A stretch of 64,000 nucleotides of DNA, taken from Dysidea avara. Lineage: Eukaryota > Porifera > Demospongiae > Dictyoceratida > Dysideidae. The position numbers were made by a program, and so were the translations under genes. Positions within the stretch are counted from its first letter, which is position 1; the number at the start of each line of letters is the position of its first letter. Below are positions 1 through 11,386 of this stretch, piece after piece. The DNA lies in assembly GCF_963678975.1 (NCBI RefSeq), contig NC_089281.1, positions 11,433,277 through 11,497,276 on the forward strand, in the 5' to 3' direction. The notes under the pieces are model-generated. The model made no database searches and was not told where the DNA came from. It saw only the letters and a list, made by a program, of their open reading frames with translations.

Positions 1-149
1 GAATTATTCCAACCAACTGTTAGCAAAATTCCATATGTGTGGAAATTATCATTTATGGTATAACCATATTAAGTATTTTCTGCAACACAAACATGATTGG
101 GTATATTGCATGATGAAGTGATAATATATGTATCCAAATGGGATCTAGA

Positions 150-520
150 AGGCCTCCCATGCACTTTCCACTGTGAAAAAGGTGGGATATAAGATGGTAT
201 TTCCAGTGGCTTATTGAATACAAATAAGCCTTAATATAAACCCTGTATTATACTCATGTTATAGTTTAGTATAATGCATACTATACTATTACATATATGG
301 TTTCAGTTTATTTGCCACATTACCTGAAATAGCTTATATCGAATATAATACCCACACTATACCATCACATATATGGTTTCAGTATGTTTAACACATTAAC
401 TAAAGCCTTACATGAGATTGTTAGTATAATACAGATTATATCAAGCTTTTTTGTATTCAATAAGCCACTGGAAATACCATCTTATATCCCTCTTTTTTCA
501 CAGTGTTCTGCATGCTGCAA
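150..520. repeat. Imperfect foldback (MITE-like) repeat
   Basis: The stretch at about 170-231 (ending near AATACAAATAAGCC) is the reverse complement of about 446-505, giving roughly 60-bp inverted arms. Between them lie two direct copies of a segment containing ATATATGGTTTCAGT (about 293 and 370). The short open frame at 384-578 is made from the right arm and is not a gene. No target-site duplication was identified. Confidence 0.6.
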
Positions 521-1389
521 GGAGACATATTTTTCCAAAAATGCTTGTGTGTATACAGCTACTTGTGTGACTTTCTAAAATTTATTTAGCATAAACAATT
601 CTACATGTATGTAAATGGAATATTTGTACACATAATTCAAACCCTTTTTATATAATAAGGAGTACTCTGACTTAGAACCTCATTACAGTGATCTTGATAT
701 GATGTAGTGACCATGGACACTAACAATATACGTAATCTACAAAGCAGGACACACTGCATGCTGATGATTGTTTCATTATAGAATGTATTAATAAAAATAC
801 ATGGTAAATATCTCAGCCAAATGGATAAACATTTATAAATGGTAGTACATAGTTTTTATCCATCTGTACAGAAAAGTTTATAAAGGCTGATATTGAGCAA
901 ATAATTGTTCATATAGGGTAAACTTTTAGCATGTAGCATAGCAGAAAGCACGTATATATGCAGTAGCAGTTACTCCAAATTAGATACCTACTGTATCATA
1001 AACTAAACTGCTTGCATCTTACATGACATTTTGCTATTAAATTTTAGATGGAGTATGCATGCTGACAATGACTACATCATGCTAATATGCAAGCTAGACA
1101 GTTAGCTATAGTGTGTATTTATAGTATATGCATATGATGTTATGTATGTGAAAATCCAAGTCGTACCTCCTCGCAGTGCCTGATGGGCAGTAACAGTCTA
1201 ACATGACTGATACTCTGGTGCAACCTGTCATTTGGTTTCTGTTCTGTTTTTTTAATCAGTGGCCTGATAAGTGGATCAGATTAATGGTGTTGCAAGCTCT
1301 TAGTATGTCTATATATATCAACTTTGCACTAGAAGTCTGATTATGATGAGGCAAGTGAAGCACCCTGGTAGTTCTCAGGTGGGGTGCTG
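521..1389. other. AT-rich intergenic DNA, no gene seen
   Basis: No coding similarity, RNA gene or clear repeat is visible. Base composition is strongly AT-rich with many short open frames that do not look like protein. Confidence 0.5.
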
Positions 1390-2045
1390 GAATGTTAAAA
1401 CCCTAGCTTGTGGAGGCTGATGGTGACATTTGTGCTGGCATGTCATTTGGCTGATGGTGACATTTGTGCTGGCATGGTGACATTTGTGCTCTCACCTGAT
1501 GGAAAGTGATTGGTGACTGATCATAAAGCGGAGTTCTTGGAACGTGAGCTGAAGAGATTATGGTGGGGATCAGTGAGACTAAGTGGTTTGACCAAGTATT
1601 TGGCAGATGGTTGTACTGTGGTGCACTCTGGGAGACCTGTGCCTGCAGCTGGCGATGTAGTTCAACATGGTGAGGATGTTGGTTTTGTTCATGACCCAGT
1701 GATGTCTGGAGCATGGAGGAATGCTGTACTGTTACTTTGAGGCTATTGTTGACTGAGAAAAAGGTTCTAGAATCAGGTATCAGGCCTTACTTTGCTACGT
1801 GTGTATGCTCCCACTCACTGATCATGTACTGACCAAATTTTACAACAATCTGCAAGTGCCATTGGACTCTGTGCCCAGGATGATTTGCTGATTCTGATGT
1901 GTGATTTTAATGCTATAGGGTTGGAAGTACGTACATGACATACTACCAGAGGAGAGGACTTTTGTGGCATGCCTCCAAGGTAAATACTCCACGCCTGATC
2001 CTCATTGTCTGTTAACTGCATCAGTCCAATTTAACCATACTGGCT
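1390..2045 (+). pseudogene. LINE endonuclease fragment, decayed
   Basis: Conceptual translation across stops and frameshifts gives LINE-type endonuclease phrases. Near 1,520 the frame reads FLERELKRL. Further on (about 1,840-1,900) a frame resembling a short linker, then DSVPRDD and a DFNA-like motif, can be pieced together. These match the apurinic-type endonuclease of LINE ORF2 and its domesticated CFDP2-like relatives. A small tandem duplication of GCTGATGGTGACATTTGTGC lies at 1,410-1,475. Several in-frame stops show it is dead. The family assignment rests on motif recognition only. Confidence 0.5.
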
Positions 2046-3115
2046 TCTAATTCGAGGGTGTCAAGTTATCAGGAAATGCATTTGGTTATAGCTATGAGTG
2101 GATACCTACTACTCTATACAATGTGGGTATACATGCTCAGTTGCATTTTGACTAATGTTTGGACATGTAAAGCTGTAACCTAATTAACTTTCCATTGTAC
2201 CCTTGTACACATATGTATAGCTGTTCAGAATTGGTGATACAAGACATCATAGTGTACAAGATATGTCATGTATCTTGACTTTGGACACTATAGATACACT
2301 TGTCCTCACAAAGTGTTTGTCAACTTTAATCATTGAAAGATACTCAACACAATTTCTCTGGCTCCATCACAGCAAATCTATAGTTCGCTGAGAATAGAAA
2401 TTAGTCCAATCTCATTGCTATATATGAATTGGGGGTAACACGAATGCAGCTATTATAAACAGAATAACTATTTGCTGCTATAATAACTAATAAGTAAAAT
2501 ACTTATGATGGATGTAAATCCAATTTTAATTTATTTTTTTACTAATAGCCTCAATATTCTTGATCATGAAGTAGATAGACAGTGAAAATATGCTTATGTA
2601 TGTATATAGATGGTCAGATTTGTGTGATAATGCATGCACGGGGAAGAATTAATGGCATACTCACCTTAGAGGTGCGATAATTTCATCACGGACTGATGCT
2701 CACAAGTATGTAGCTACCGTACACCAACTTGTGTGATGCAATTGATGTAGCAATATAGCTGAGAATTGTCATGTTGGTGGTTCTATGAGATCATGTGCAG
2801 GTCTTGGTTGGATCTGTCATTTATAGCAACTGATAGCTATAGACTAGCTGCTCACAAAGAGTTCAGATCATGAGAGCAATTTGATTGGTTGGCTATAAAG
2901 ATCCATGCGTGGAGTGGAGGGTGCGGAACGCATTAAATTTGTGAGGCAGAGTTAAGTTAATATACCACGCTATACTAAAAGAGACCACACACACAAAATG
3001 CAGCCACATTATGCTGATGATAAGCTTAAGCGCCCCGCGCCTTGATTTCCGGAAAACCGGTGAAAGGGAGTGGTTGCAATTGTGTAGGAACCAACACTGT
3101 GGTAGATTCACGAAC
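2046..3115. other. Upstream region of the LRRK-like gene
   Basis: About 1 kb without a recognisable gene. It must hold the promoter and 5' UTR of the gene starting at 3,116, but no convincing core promoter element could be picked out. GC content rises over roughly the last 100 bases before the start codon. Confidence 0.35.
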
Positions 3116-3506
3116 ATGGCGCACGGCGATGATAACTATCGGTGCGAAGAAGAGCAGCAAAGAAATGTCGTTCCCATATGTAAGGATCTCTCGTTACGGT
3201 TGGAAAATTGTCACGGAGAGTTTCGGTATACCTCGGAGTATTGCACATCGCTGCATGAAGCAGCGAGCAACGGTCGATCGAAAGTTTTAGAGTTATTACT
3301 ACAACAGGGTGGTGACGTCAACTGTCGTGGAAACAGTGACTACACTCCACTGCATCTAGCAGTCTGTAGTGGTCATGTAGATTGTGTACGAGTACTTTTA
3401 AACTACAATGCAGACATTTCCATTACTGATGAATTTGGCAAGACACCCATCCAGACAGCAGAGCTGAGTTCTAAACATGCTGTAGTGAAAGTGCTAAAAA
3501 GTGCTG
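3116..3506 (+). CDS. LRRK-like gene, exon 1 (ankyrin repeats)
   Basis: Encodes residues 1-130 of the predicted protein plus the first base of codon 131. Ankyrin repeats start near residue 44 with TSLHEAASNGRS, followed by TPLHLAVCSGHVDCVRVLL and a third repeat with GKTPIQTAE, so there are about three repeats. I chose ATG 3,116 (MAHGDD, with A at -3 and G at +4) over the upstream in-frame ATG at 3,011, because the related gene at 39,382 begins MAHQLDD. The exon ends at a strong donor, GTGAGT, at 3,507, in phase 1. That phase fits the acceptor before 12,922, although no transcript is available to prove the join. Ankyrin repeats mediate protein binding; the ligand is unknown. Confidence 0.75.
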
Positions 3507-3785
3507 GTGAGTGCAGGGGCATATCCGGAATGTAGCAAGGAGGGGTGTACCAGGGTAGTAGACCAGGGGCTGATACTCTCTTACAGTCTCGTATAAGCCT
3601 GCTTTGCAATCTCTGTAAATATTATGCACCTATCAGTGATATGTAGGCAGAAGTGGGGATTTGCAAGAGCTGTTCAACAAATTCCCTGAGGATAGCTTCA
3701 TGTTGCAAATTTTCATATATTTACTTAGTTAACAATATGCTTATAGTTGTTGTGAATGTCCCTACTCTAGGGGTAACAACCTCCC

Positions 3786-4620
3786 AGGGGCGGATCTAGG
3801 GGGTGGGCTTTGGGGGCTGAAGCCCCCTTCACTTTTAGGCTTTGCTAGATCAATATGTTGAGGATTATAATGAAATTTTGTCTTAGCATAATTATAAGAT
3901 CACTGATAATACAAATACGCAGAAACCCACCTTATAAACATCTTTCCAAGGCATTATCAGTGGATTTATGCTAAAGGTTATGCAACAAGGACTCAGATCA
4001 GCACTAAAGGTGTACAAGATCAAAATACTCTAATAGAACAGTCACCTAACTACTCTAATAGAACATTCAGTGTAAGCATAAAGATTGGTTCTGTTATGGA
4101 ATTCTGCCTACGCCTATACATACAATGAAGTACATTGGTCTATTCAAAAGGCTTGTTCATCTACTTGTGTAGTTATTACCGGTACTGGTATACTTAATTC
4201 AGGTACACAATTTCCATTGAAAATGCTCTTAGATTCAATCTCATATCATTCAAATGTCAAAATTTTCCAGTTTCAACATTATTGTTCTATCATGCACGCA
4301 ATTGTGAGAGGGTTTATCATGTGCTTGATATGAACCTACCCAAACCTTTCCATTAGCAAATGGTGCAGAGAGCCCTTATTATATCTAAAGGGAGTTTATA
4401 AAATACATACAGGCAGAAATATGTATTTTATTTTAACATCTATATTCAAAATTTTCCTGGGAGGCATGCCCCCAGACCCCCTAATTCCAGCATGCTTTGC
4501 AGTGTACTTTACACACCTCCACCCAAGATATTAGTACACACCTCCACCCAAGAGATTGGTACCTTGAGTTAGCCCCCCCCCCCCCCCCTTTATAAATCCT
4601 AGATCCGCCTCCGCCCCCTA
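3786..4620. mobile_element. Non-autonomous DNA element with GGCGGATCTAGG ends
   Basis: The left end reads GGGGCGGATCTAGGGGG; the right end is its inverse, CCTAGATCCGCC followed by TCCGCCCCCT. A 16-base C run (about 4,576) lies just inside the right end. The internal 0.8 kb has no transposase. It also carries two copies of the dispersed CTCTAATAGAACAGTCA motif at 4,025-4,068. No target duplication was resolved. Confidence 0.6.
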
Positions 4621-5384
4621 CAAATTCCACTTGTTACCCAAGGTGAGGAATAACATTGATTGGTGCATTTAGACCAGAAATTTCCATAAATCCCATAAAT
4701 TTACATAAGCTTAATAGATAGTGTTGCATGTGCCACCTACATTTAAGGGTAAGTTGTACCAGTCTACATATGCAGTAACATGGAAAGCCAAATTCTTGGT
4801 AGCTACTGTGGAGGCATTATCTAATGTCTAATGTCAATCAATTTATTGTCCTTTGCTCATTGTACTTGCAGATATACTATTTGCTATGCAGCTACTGGTA
4901 CTCAAAACAATGCAACTGATGCATATTGCTGTATAGGTGGAGTAGCTAGCATAAATGCCATGGTTGGACGCCTTAAATTAATTTTGAAATACATTGAATT
5001 ACAATTACTTTAATATTTCACTTGCAATCTTTGCTAAATTTTAAAGTTAGTACAGAGTATTTTGAAGTTTTAGATCCTAGGTCCTTTTTCAATCATCTTT
5101 TTGTTGCATAGTGATTCTACATTTAAAGGCTTGAGAAACACACAACACACAGTTTCCCACTTTTGTCTCCAAGTGTAGTGTTTATACAACCATTGTGCAT
5201 GATATCACTGATATGTTACCTATGTACTCTGTCAAGCTTCGTCAACATTTTTATTATTTCTTCATATTCCAAGAGCCAAAATAACTATTTTAACCCAACA
5301 CTGAGTAAATTTCATACTGAGTATTTATGTGATACATTTCTTATCCCTTTTGTAAAATGCCAAAAATCTTATGCATAATCCAAT

Positions 5385-5571
5385 TACAGTGGTACCCCCA
5401 TTATTCAAATACCTGTGTGCCAGTTCAGTCTAAAATGTGTTCAGATATGTAAGTGAATCCCAATCATTTACAGAACTCTGTTCAACTTCTCTAACAGAAC
5501 ATACGGTAATTGTCAAAATACCCTAATAGATCATTCATTCATTCTGTTCAGATAATCCAAGGGCCTACTAT
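5385..5571. mobile_element. Short TA-flanked MITE
   Basis: TACAGTGGTACCCCCATTAT at the left is imperfectly mirrored by a right end reading GATAATCCAAGGGCC then TACTATA. TA borders and CAGTGG-type ends resemble Tc1/mariner or pogo derivatives. The interior has no coding capacity and contains the dispersed TCTAATAGA motif. Confidence 0.45.
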
Positions 5572-6081
5572 ACTTACAATCATAGAAAAGGAATTAGCAC
5601 GTTGAAACATTCTGTGTTCCCGGAAGCATGGAGGTCAATTTTGCAGGTAGTTGTCACTGGTCAAGCATGGCCCACTTTATGTGCTGGCGAAGGAATGGAA
5701 TGGTTTCTTAGGTGTGCAATTTTGTCAAGCTGACTCATGTACTTGTGGTAAGCTACACAAGCTAGTACTACTGTCAGTGAAAATGTGAATATTTACCACT
5801 AACTGTACGTTCTATTAGAGTAGTGTATGTTATATTATAGTAGTCAACAGAACTGTGGTATTTAAATGAAGGCTACATCTTGATGAATGTTTTGGAAAAA
5901 TCAGTAAAGTTATGCACTATAGTTTATTGTCCATATACATACTTTTACCGATGGTAGTTTTTACCAGACACACTTTGCAATTTAATTTTCATAAAGGACG
6001 GAGAGAAAGTTATTTTTTCTAAACCACAGTAAAGTCTTGATTGACATTTTCATTAAGTACACACCACTGACACTCCTCTAT

Positions 6082-6309
6082 GTACAATGGAACCTCGGAC
6101 CCCACTTATCCAGATTCTCAGTTAACCGAACTATAATGGAAATGACTGCTCTATTAGAGTAGTGACTGTTCTATTAGGGTAGTTGAAATACAAAAATATT
6201 TACCAATATGCTTTAAGCTTATCATTACATAGTTTCAGAGATATGGACTTTTCAGATTTATGGACCACCCCTGGTCCCAAGGGGTTCAGATAACTGAGGT
6301 TCCATTGTA
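6082..6309. mobile_element. Tc1/mariner-like MITE
   Basis: Inverted ends TACAATGGAACCTC and GAGGTTCCATTGTA enclose 228 bp. TA at both borders suits the TA target preference of Tc1/mariner/pogo elements. The interior holds two tandem reverse-oriented copies of the dispersed CTCTATTAGAGTAGT motif (6,143-6,183). Confidence 0.7.
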
Positions 6310-6448
6310 CTTGCTGACACAAGAAAATGAAGAAATTAAATTAATTAATTATTCTAATATTTCAACACTAACAAACATTATCCATTAAATACAATAAATG
6401 TACATGTGTTCATCAAGAAACACATATAACACATACTTGTGTGCATGG

Positions 6449-6860
6449 TATCAAGACACATGGTAGTGTGTTGTGCGGCTCAAGAAGCTGGCGCGCCACA
6501 CTATGAGTATATTGACAGAAGAAGGAAAACATGGTTCTCACACATGTAGTTTCATGATCTCTTATTTGATTGGAACCAATTTTATTGCAGAAGTGCCTGA
6601 TAGGTAGAGGAGCCTACATACCAAATTTGAAGAAAATCGCCTCAGCCGTTTCCGAGTATGAATGGCCAAAGTTTTGTTTTAATTTCTTTATTTTTTCTTC
6701 ACAAAATCTGCATTAAAACAAAAACGCATACTCCAATTAGGAGGCTGAAATTTGGCACACTTAAAGGACCCATTAAAGTGAATCTCAGTACCAAGTTTAG
6801 TGGGAATCCGGTGAATATTCACAGTGGTTATCTATTTATTTGTTTTTATTTGATACTGGG
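6449..6860 (+). repeat. Interspersed repeat, copy 1
   Basis: Starts ATCAAGACACATGGTAGTGT and is a diverged direct copy of 7,503-8,000. Shared landmarks are a GCGGC(T/C)CAAGAAGC block, GAGTATATTGACAG, AAATCGC(C/T)TCAG and TGAAATTTGGCACAC. It shows no coding capacity. Confidence 0.65.
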
Positions 6861-7042
6861 CACTGATGTTGCCCTTGTCCCAGACAATTACAAAGAAAAT
6901 TAGAAAATCTAACTATAAATATTTACTAAGGTATAAGTACAAATTAATTATAATAATTGTCTATTTGATCATGAAATGAATTGATTGATGTTGATATACA
7001 GTGTTGGGGCAATCACTTTTTAAATGTAATTCATTACATATT

Positions 7043-7506
7043 ATCAAGAGTTCATAATATATATACTAAGGAGAGTATCCTACTCTCATATACCCCTGTA
7101 GAAAGGCGTATCGTGAAGTTATGACGTAACACTTCTGAGTTCGCCCGTTTTTCTTTGTATAATTAATGATGTCATTAGTTGAACATGGTATCGATTGAAC
7201 GCGTGCCTACCAACGTCGCTAGCAACCAAATTAACTCCAGCTCTAAGTGTTTCTCACCCAACTACAATCGTTCCTTCATGGGTTAAGACCGCTTCGTAGG
7301 CGTTTCTTACTAGGCCATTCGCGAATACGGCTGTCCTGAGCGTCGCAAGTGTGAAACGGTGCTAACGATTCTTGCACTTTTACGGCTTCCTGTATGTCAC
7401 AAACCACAACATCTTGTCGTTACATCATAACTTCACGATACGCCTTTCTACAGGGGTATATGAGAGTAGGATACTCTCCTTAGTATATATATTATGAACT
7501 CTTGAT
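7043..7506. mobile_element. MITE with about 85-bp terminal inverted repeats
   Basis: The left arm, beginning ATCAAGAGTTCATAAT (7,043 to about 7,128), is the almost exact reverse complement of about 7,420-7,506 ending ATTATGAACTCTTGAT. The interior (about 290 bp) is noticeably richer in CpG than its surroundings and has no open frame of note. Confidence 0.8.
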
Positions 7507-8000
7507 CAAGACACACGGTAGTTTGTCGTGCGGCCCAAGAAGCCGGCGCGCAACCCCGTGAGTATATTGACAGGAAGAAAGAAAACGCAATTTTCGCACC
7601 TCCGTAGCTCTGTGCTGCCTTGATGAAACAAGACAAATTTTGCTGTGTACATTCCCTCCAACTTCAGTACTCCACATTCCAAATTTGAGCGAAATCGCTT
7701 CAGACATTCCTGAGATATGCGACTTCAAAAATTGGCTTAGTTTCTTCGTTTTTTCTTCTTATTTTTCTTCCTCTTTTCGCACACTTACAAAAACTGCTAT
7801 AAAACGCGAACGCGTTATCCGATTGCCTTGAAATTTGGCACACAGAAGGGGGGTATAAAGGCGCATCTCTGTACCAACTTTGGCTGGAATACCATAAACA
7901 GGCAAAGAGTTATGAGCGATTATGCACGAAAAATAACACCAATATGTTGTCACGCCTACAGGGTAAACCGCGTATGGGAAGAAGCTGAAAATCGGTGGGT
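7503..8000 (+). repeat. Interspersed repeat, copy 2
   Basis: Diverged direct copy of 6,449-6,860, starting GATCAAGACACACGG and sharing GAGTATATTGACAG and GAAATTTGGCACAC. It abuts the MITE at 7,043-7,506 directly. It extends past the similarity into the region holding a TTA microsatellite at 8,121-8,151. Confidence 0.65.
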
Positions 8001-8120
8001 GAATAGGTTAACTATTGAACCTCAAACCTTTTGTGGTTTGAAAGAAATCGAGCTAAAAACCAGGAAGATACAGCGAAAAAATCAACAGTGTGTAACAATT
8101 ACGCAATCAAGATTAGCTAA

Positions 8121-8151
8121 TTTTTATTATTATTATTATTATTATTATTAC
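8121..8151. repeat. TTA microsatellite
   Basis: About ten uninterrupted TTA units. Confidence 0.9.
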
Positions 8152-8345
8152 GCTTTCCACGCCTACCAGATAAACCACTTGGGGTAATGCTTTGAAAATC
8201 GCTGTACAGATGGAGTTATCATCTTAGAAAGGCTCTTCAATGGTGTAGAAAAATCAGACTTAAAGCCACGGAGTTATAACACGACTTGGTGTAGCGAGAT
8301 CGAGATACTCTAATAGAGCAGTCATCCTAATAGAGCAGTCACCCT

Positions 8346-9975
8346 GAACAGAATTCAAGAGATCAGTTAGAAATAAGTAACCTGTATAGAGATCAGCTAC
8401 AAACAAATCACCCTGTAGAGAGTTCAGCTACAAACAATTCACCCTGTTCAGACATCAGTTAGAAGAAGTTTTCTTGTAGAGAGTTCAGTTACAAACAAAT
8501 CACCCTGTTGAAAGATCAGCTAGAAGATGTCACCTTATAGATAGTTCAGTTACAAAGAAACCACCATGTAGAGAATTCAGCTACAAACTAGTGACCCTGT
8601 AGATACATCAGCTAGAAGAAGTTACCTTGTAGAGAGTTCAGCTACAAAGAAACCATTCTGTAAGGAGCTCAGCTGCAAACAAATCACCTATACAGAATTC
8701 AGCTACAAACAAATCACCCTGTAGAGAGATCAGCTAGAAGAAGTTACCTTGTAGATAGTTCAGCTACAAACAAATCATCCTGTAGAGAGATCAGCTAGAA
8801 GAAGTTACCTTGTAGATAGTTCAGCTACAAACAATTCACCCTGTACAGAGCTCAGTTAAAAGAGGTTTCCTTGTAGAGAGTTCAGCTACAGACAAATCAC
8901 CCTGTAGAGAGATCAGTTAGAAGAAGTTACCTTGTAGATCGTTCAGCTACAAACAATTCACCCTGTAAAGAGATCAGCTAGAAGAAGTTACCTTGTAGAG
9001 AGTTCAGCTACAAAGAAACCATCATGTAGAGAATTCAGCCGCAAACAAATCATGTATAGAGAGTTCAGCTACAAACAAATCTCCCTGTAGAGAGATCAGC
9101 TAGAAGAAGTTTCCTTGTAGAGAGTTCTGCTACAAACAAATCACCCTGTAGAAAGATCAGCTAGAAGAAATCACCTTGTAGAGAGTTCAGCTTCAAAGAA
9201 GCAATCATGTGAGAGTTCAGGTACAAACAAATTGTCCTGTAGAGAGATCAGCTAGAAGAAGTTACCTTGTAGAGAGTTCAGCTACAAAGAAACCATCATG
9301 TAGATAGTTCAGGTACAAACAAATCACCCTGTAGAAAGATCAGCTAGAAGAAATCACCTTGTAGAGAGTTCAGCTTCAAAGAAGCAATCATGTGAGAGTT
9401 CAGCTACAAACAAATCGGCCTGTAGAGAGATCAGCTAGAAGAAATTACCTTGTAGAGAGTTCAGCTACAAAGAAACCATCATGTAGAGAGTTCAGCTGCA
9501 AACAAATCACCTGTAGAGAGTTAAGCTACAAACAAATCTCCCTGTAGAGAGATCAGCTAGAAGAAGTCACCTTGTAGAGAGTTCAGCTACAAACAAATCT
9601 CCCTGTAGAGAGATCAGCTAGAAGAAATTACCTTGTAGAGAGTTCAGCTACAAAGAAACCACCATGTAGAGAGTTCAGCTGCAAAGAAATCACCCTGTAG
9701 AAAATTCTGCCAGAAACAAATTGCCCTGTAGAAAGATCAGTTAGAAGAAGTTACCTTTTAGAGAGTTCAGCTACAAAGAAATCATTCTGTAAAGAGCTCA
9801 GCTGCAAACAAATCACCTATACAGAATTCAGCTACAAACACATCACCCTGTAGAGAGATCAGCTAGAAGAAGTTACCTTGTAGATCGTTCAGCTACAAAC
9901 AATTCACCCTGTAGAGAGAGCAATTAGAAGAAGTCACCTTGTAGAGTGTTCAGTTACAAAGAAACCACCATGGAG
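8346..9975. repeat. Intronic tandem array, 61-bp higher-order unit
   Basis: Two related half-units alternate: a 31-base one built on TAGAGAGTTCAGCTACAAAC and a 30-base one built on TAGAGAGATCAGCTAGAAGA. The array holds roughly 26 copies of the 61-bp pair, with substitutions, small deletions and occasional runs of one half-unit. It is preceded by two copies of the dispersed CTAATAGAGCAGTCA motif at 8,306-8,345. Confidence 0.9.
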
Positions 9976-9999
9976 ATTTCTGTAATCAATATAATATTA

Positions 10000-10238
10000 T
10001 GTGACCGGATTTGCGAAAAGGGGTCTTCCACACACATCCAATTCCGTAACTGTTGGAGACCATAACTCAGTGTTCAAGTATCATATTAACCTGAAAATTT
10101 CACCACGTATTCAGCTATAGTGGTGCTCACCAATGTCCAAAATTCAAGGCAATAGCTCTTTCCAATCTGAAGTTATCAATTGTCAAAGTTGGCAAATTGG
10201 ATGTGTGTGGAAGACCCGTTTTCGCAAATCCGGTCACA
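10000..10238. mobile_element. MITE with TGTGACCGGATTT ends
   Basis: Inverted arms of about 42 bp begin TGTGACCGGATTTGCGAAAA and finish with the inverse ending CCGGTCACA. The two arms enclose about 150 bp of non-coding DNA. A relative with the same terminal bases lies at 52,394. Confidence 0.8.
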
Positions 10239-10344
10239 TATGTATTATACAGTATATATAATTTGTACATTTACTGATAAATATTTAAAGTACATCTACT
10301 TCATCTTTTCTTCTTCCTGTAGTAAAGAAAAAAACATAGGTTAA

Positions 10345-10382
10345 AAAAGTCCCAAAGCTGGCCATAGGCCGGCTTTGGGGTA
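10345..10382. repeat. Small perfect-stem hairpin
   Basis: CCAAAGCTGGCC and GGCCGGCTTTGG pair around an ATA loop with one mismatch. Role unknown. Confidence 0.5.
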
Positions 10383-10405
10383 TACAAATACAAAAAGAAA
10401 TGAAA

Positions 10406-10724
10406 TCTAATCCAAAACAGCCAAGCTGTAAAAAAAGTGTGCGGCCCTCAGAAAGGCCATGGTGAAAAAAGATGTGAAATCCAAGGTGGCGGCCAAGAAA
10501 TGGCTGTGATGGTAGGTTAATGGTAAAAATTTTAATAATGACAATTTAGGTAAATTTTGTGAAGCGGCACAAAAATTCACCTGAATTGTTGTTATTAAAA
10601 TTTTTACCATTAACCTACCATCACAGCCATTTCTTGGCCGCCACCTTGGATTTCACATCTTTTTTCACCATGGCCTTTCTGAGGGCCGCACACTTTTTTT
10701 ACAGCTTGGCTGTTTTGGATTAGA
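10406..10724. repeat. Near-perfect foldback of about 150-bp arms
   Basis: The sequence from 10,406 (TCTAATCCAAAACAGCC) is mirrored almost base for base to 10,724 (GGCTGTTTTGGATTAGA). The centre (about 10,550-10,580) is a looser inverted repeat with a tiny loop, GAAGCGGC. The apparent minus-strand open frame at 10,407-10,610 is just the arm. It lies in the intron, so the pre-mRNA would form a long double-stranded stem. Confidence 0.9.
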
Positions 10725-11027
10725 TATTATTTACAACCGAACTATTTAGTTACAGTTACATGTATTACCCATATAATAAAGTAACTATAATAATATTACA
10801 TATTATATTACTTTGTGTCCACAGCCTTAAGCTGTCACGTGTGAAACTACCACTTTATCACATGAAATGATTGCGTTGTTGGACAATGTGCACATCTTGG
10901 TTATAAGCAAGAAGCTGGTGAATAAACTTCATTCTGTAGGCTTCATTACTTCGTTGTGGCTAGGTGTTACTCAGTGGATCACTAACGAGATTAGTAACTT
11001 TGTTACTTAAGGCCAATGAAACTTGAT

Positions 11028-11386
11028 TAGCAGTTTCGCGTCATCGCCCGCATGCTTTTGATACACCCGCATGGAATTTCATTATTGGTATTTCACATCG
11101 AAATACTCTAATAGAACAGTCACTTTTATTCTAATAGAGCAATCAGCCATACTCTAATGGAAAAATCACTTGTTTAGGAGTTACAGAAATAGCTGAATAT
11201 TCTAGTAACGTACTTCAGCTATTTAATGCAAGAGTAGATCTCACTGTCTTTTGGCAGAAATCTTCATGTTTAGGATGTGTGTTGTGCTTTTGGAAAATAA
11301 TGAATAATGAATAATAACTGCCCACCCGCATCAAATTTTCAAAAATCTGAGCGAGAAACTGGTAATCAAGTTTCATTGGCCTAAAG
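11028..11386. mobile_element. MITE with AGGCCAATGAAACTTGATTA ends
   Basis: Inverted ends: AGGCCAATGAAACTTGATTA at the left and TAATCAAGTTTCATTGGCCT at the right. TAA flanks both sides and may be a short target duplication. It interrupts the AGTAAC element, because the host sequence resumes on the far side. It contains three copies of the CTCTAATAGA motif near 11,102-11,160. Confidence 0.75.

Noticed and set aside
384-578. 64-codon frame near the window start
   Set aside because: It lies within the right arm of a foldback repeat and has no protein family resemblance.
2893-3117. Minus-strand frame opposite the ankyrin exon start
   Set aside because: Shadow of the 5' end of the ankyrin exon and its upstream region; no domain.
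7828-8187. 119-codon frame ending in a poly-Tyr run
   Set aside because: Made of an interspersed repeat followed by a TTA microsatellite.
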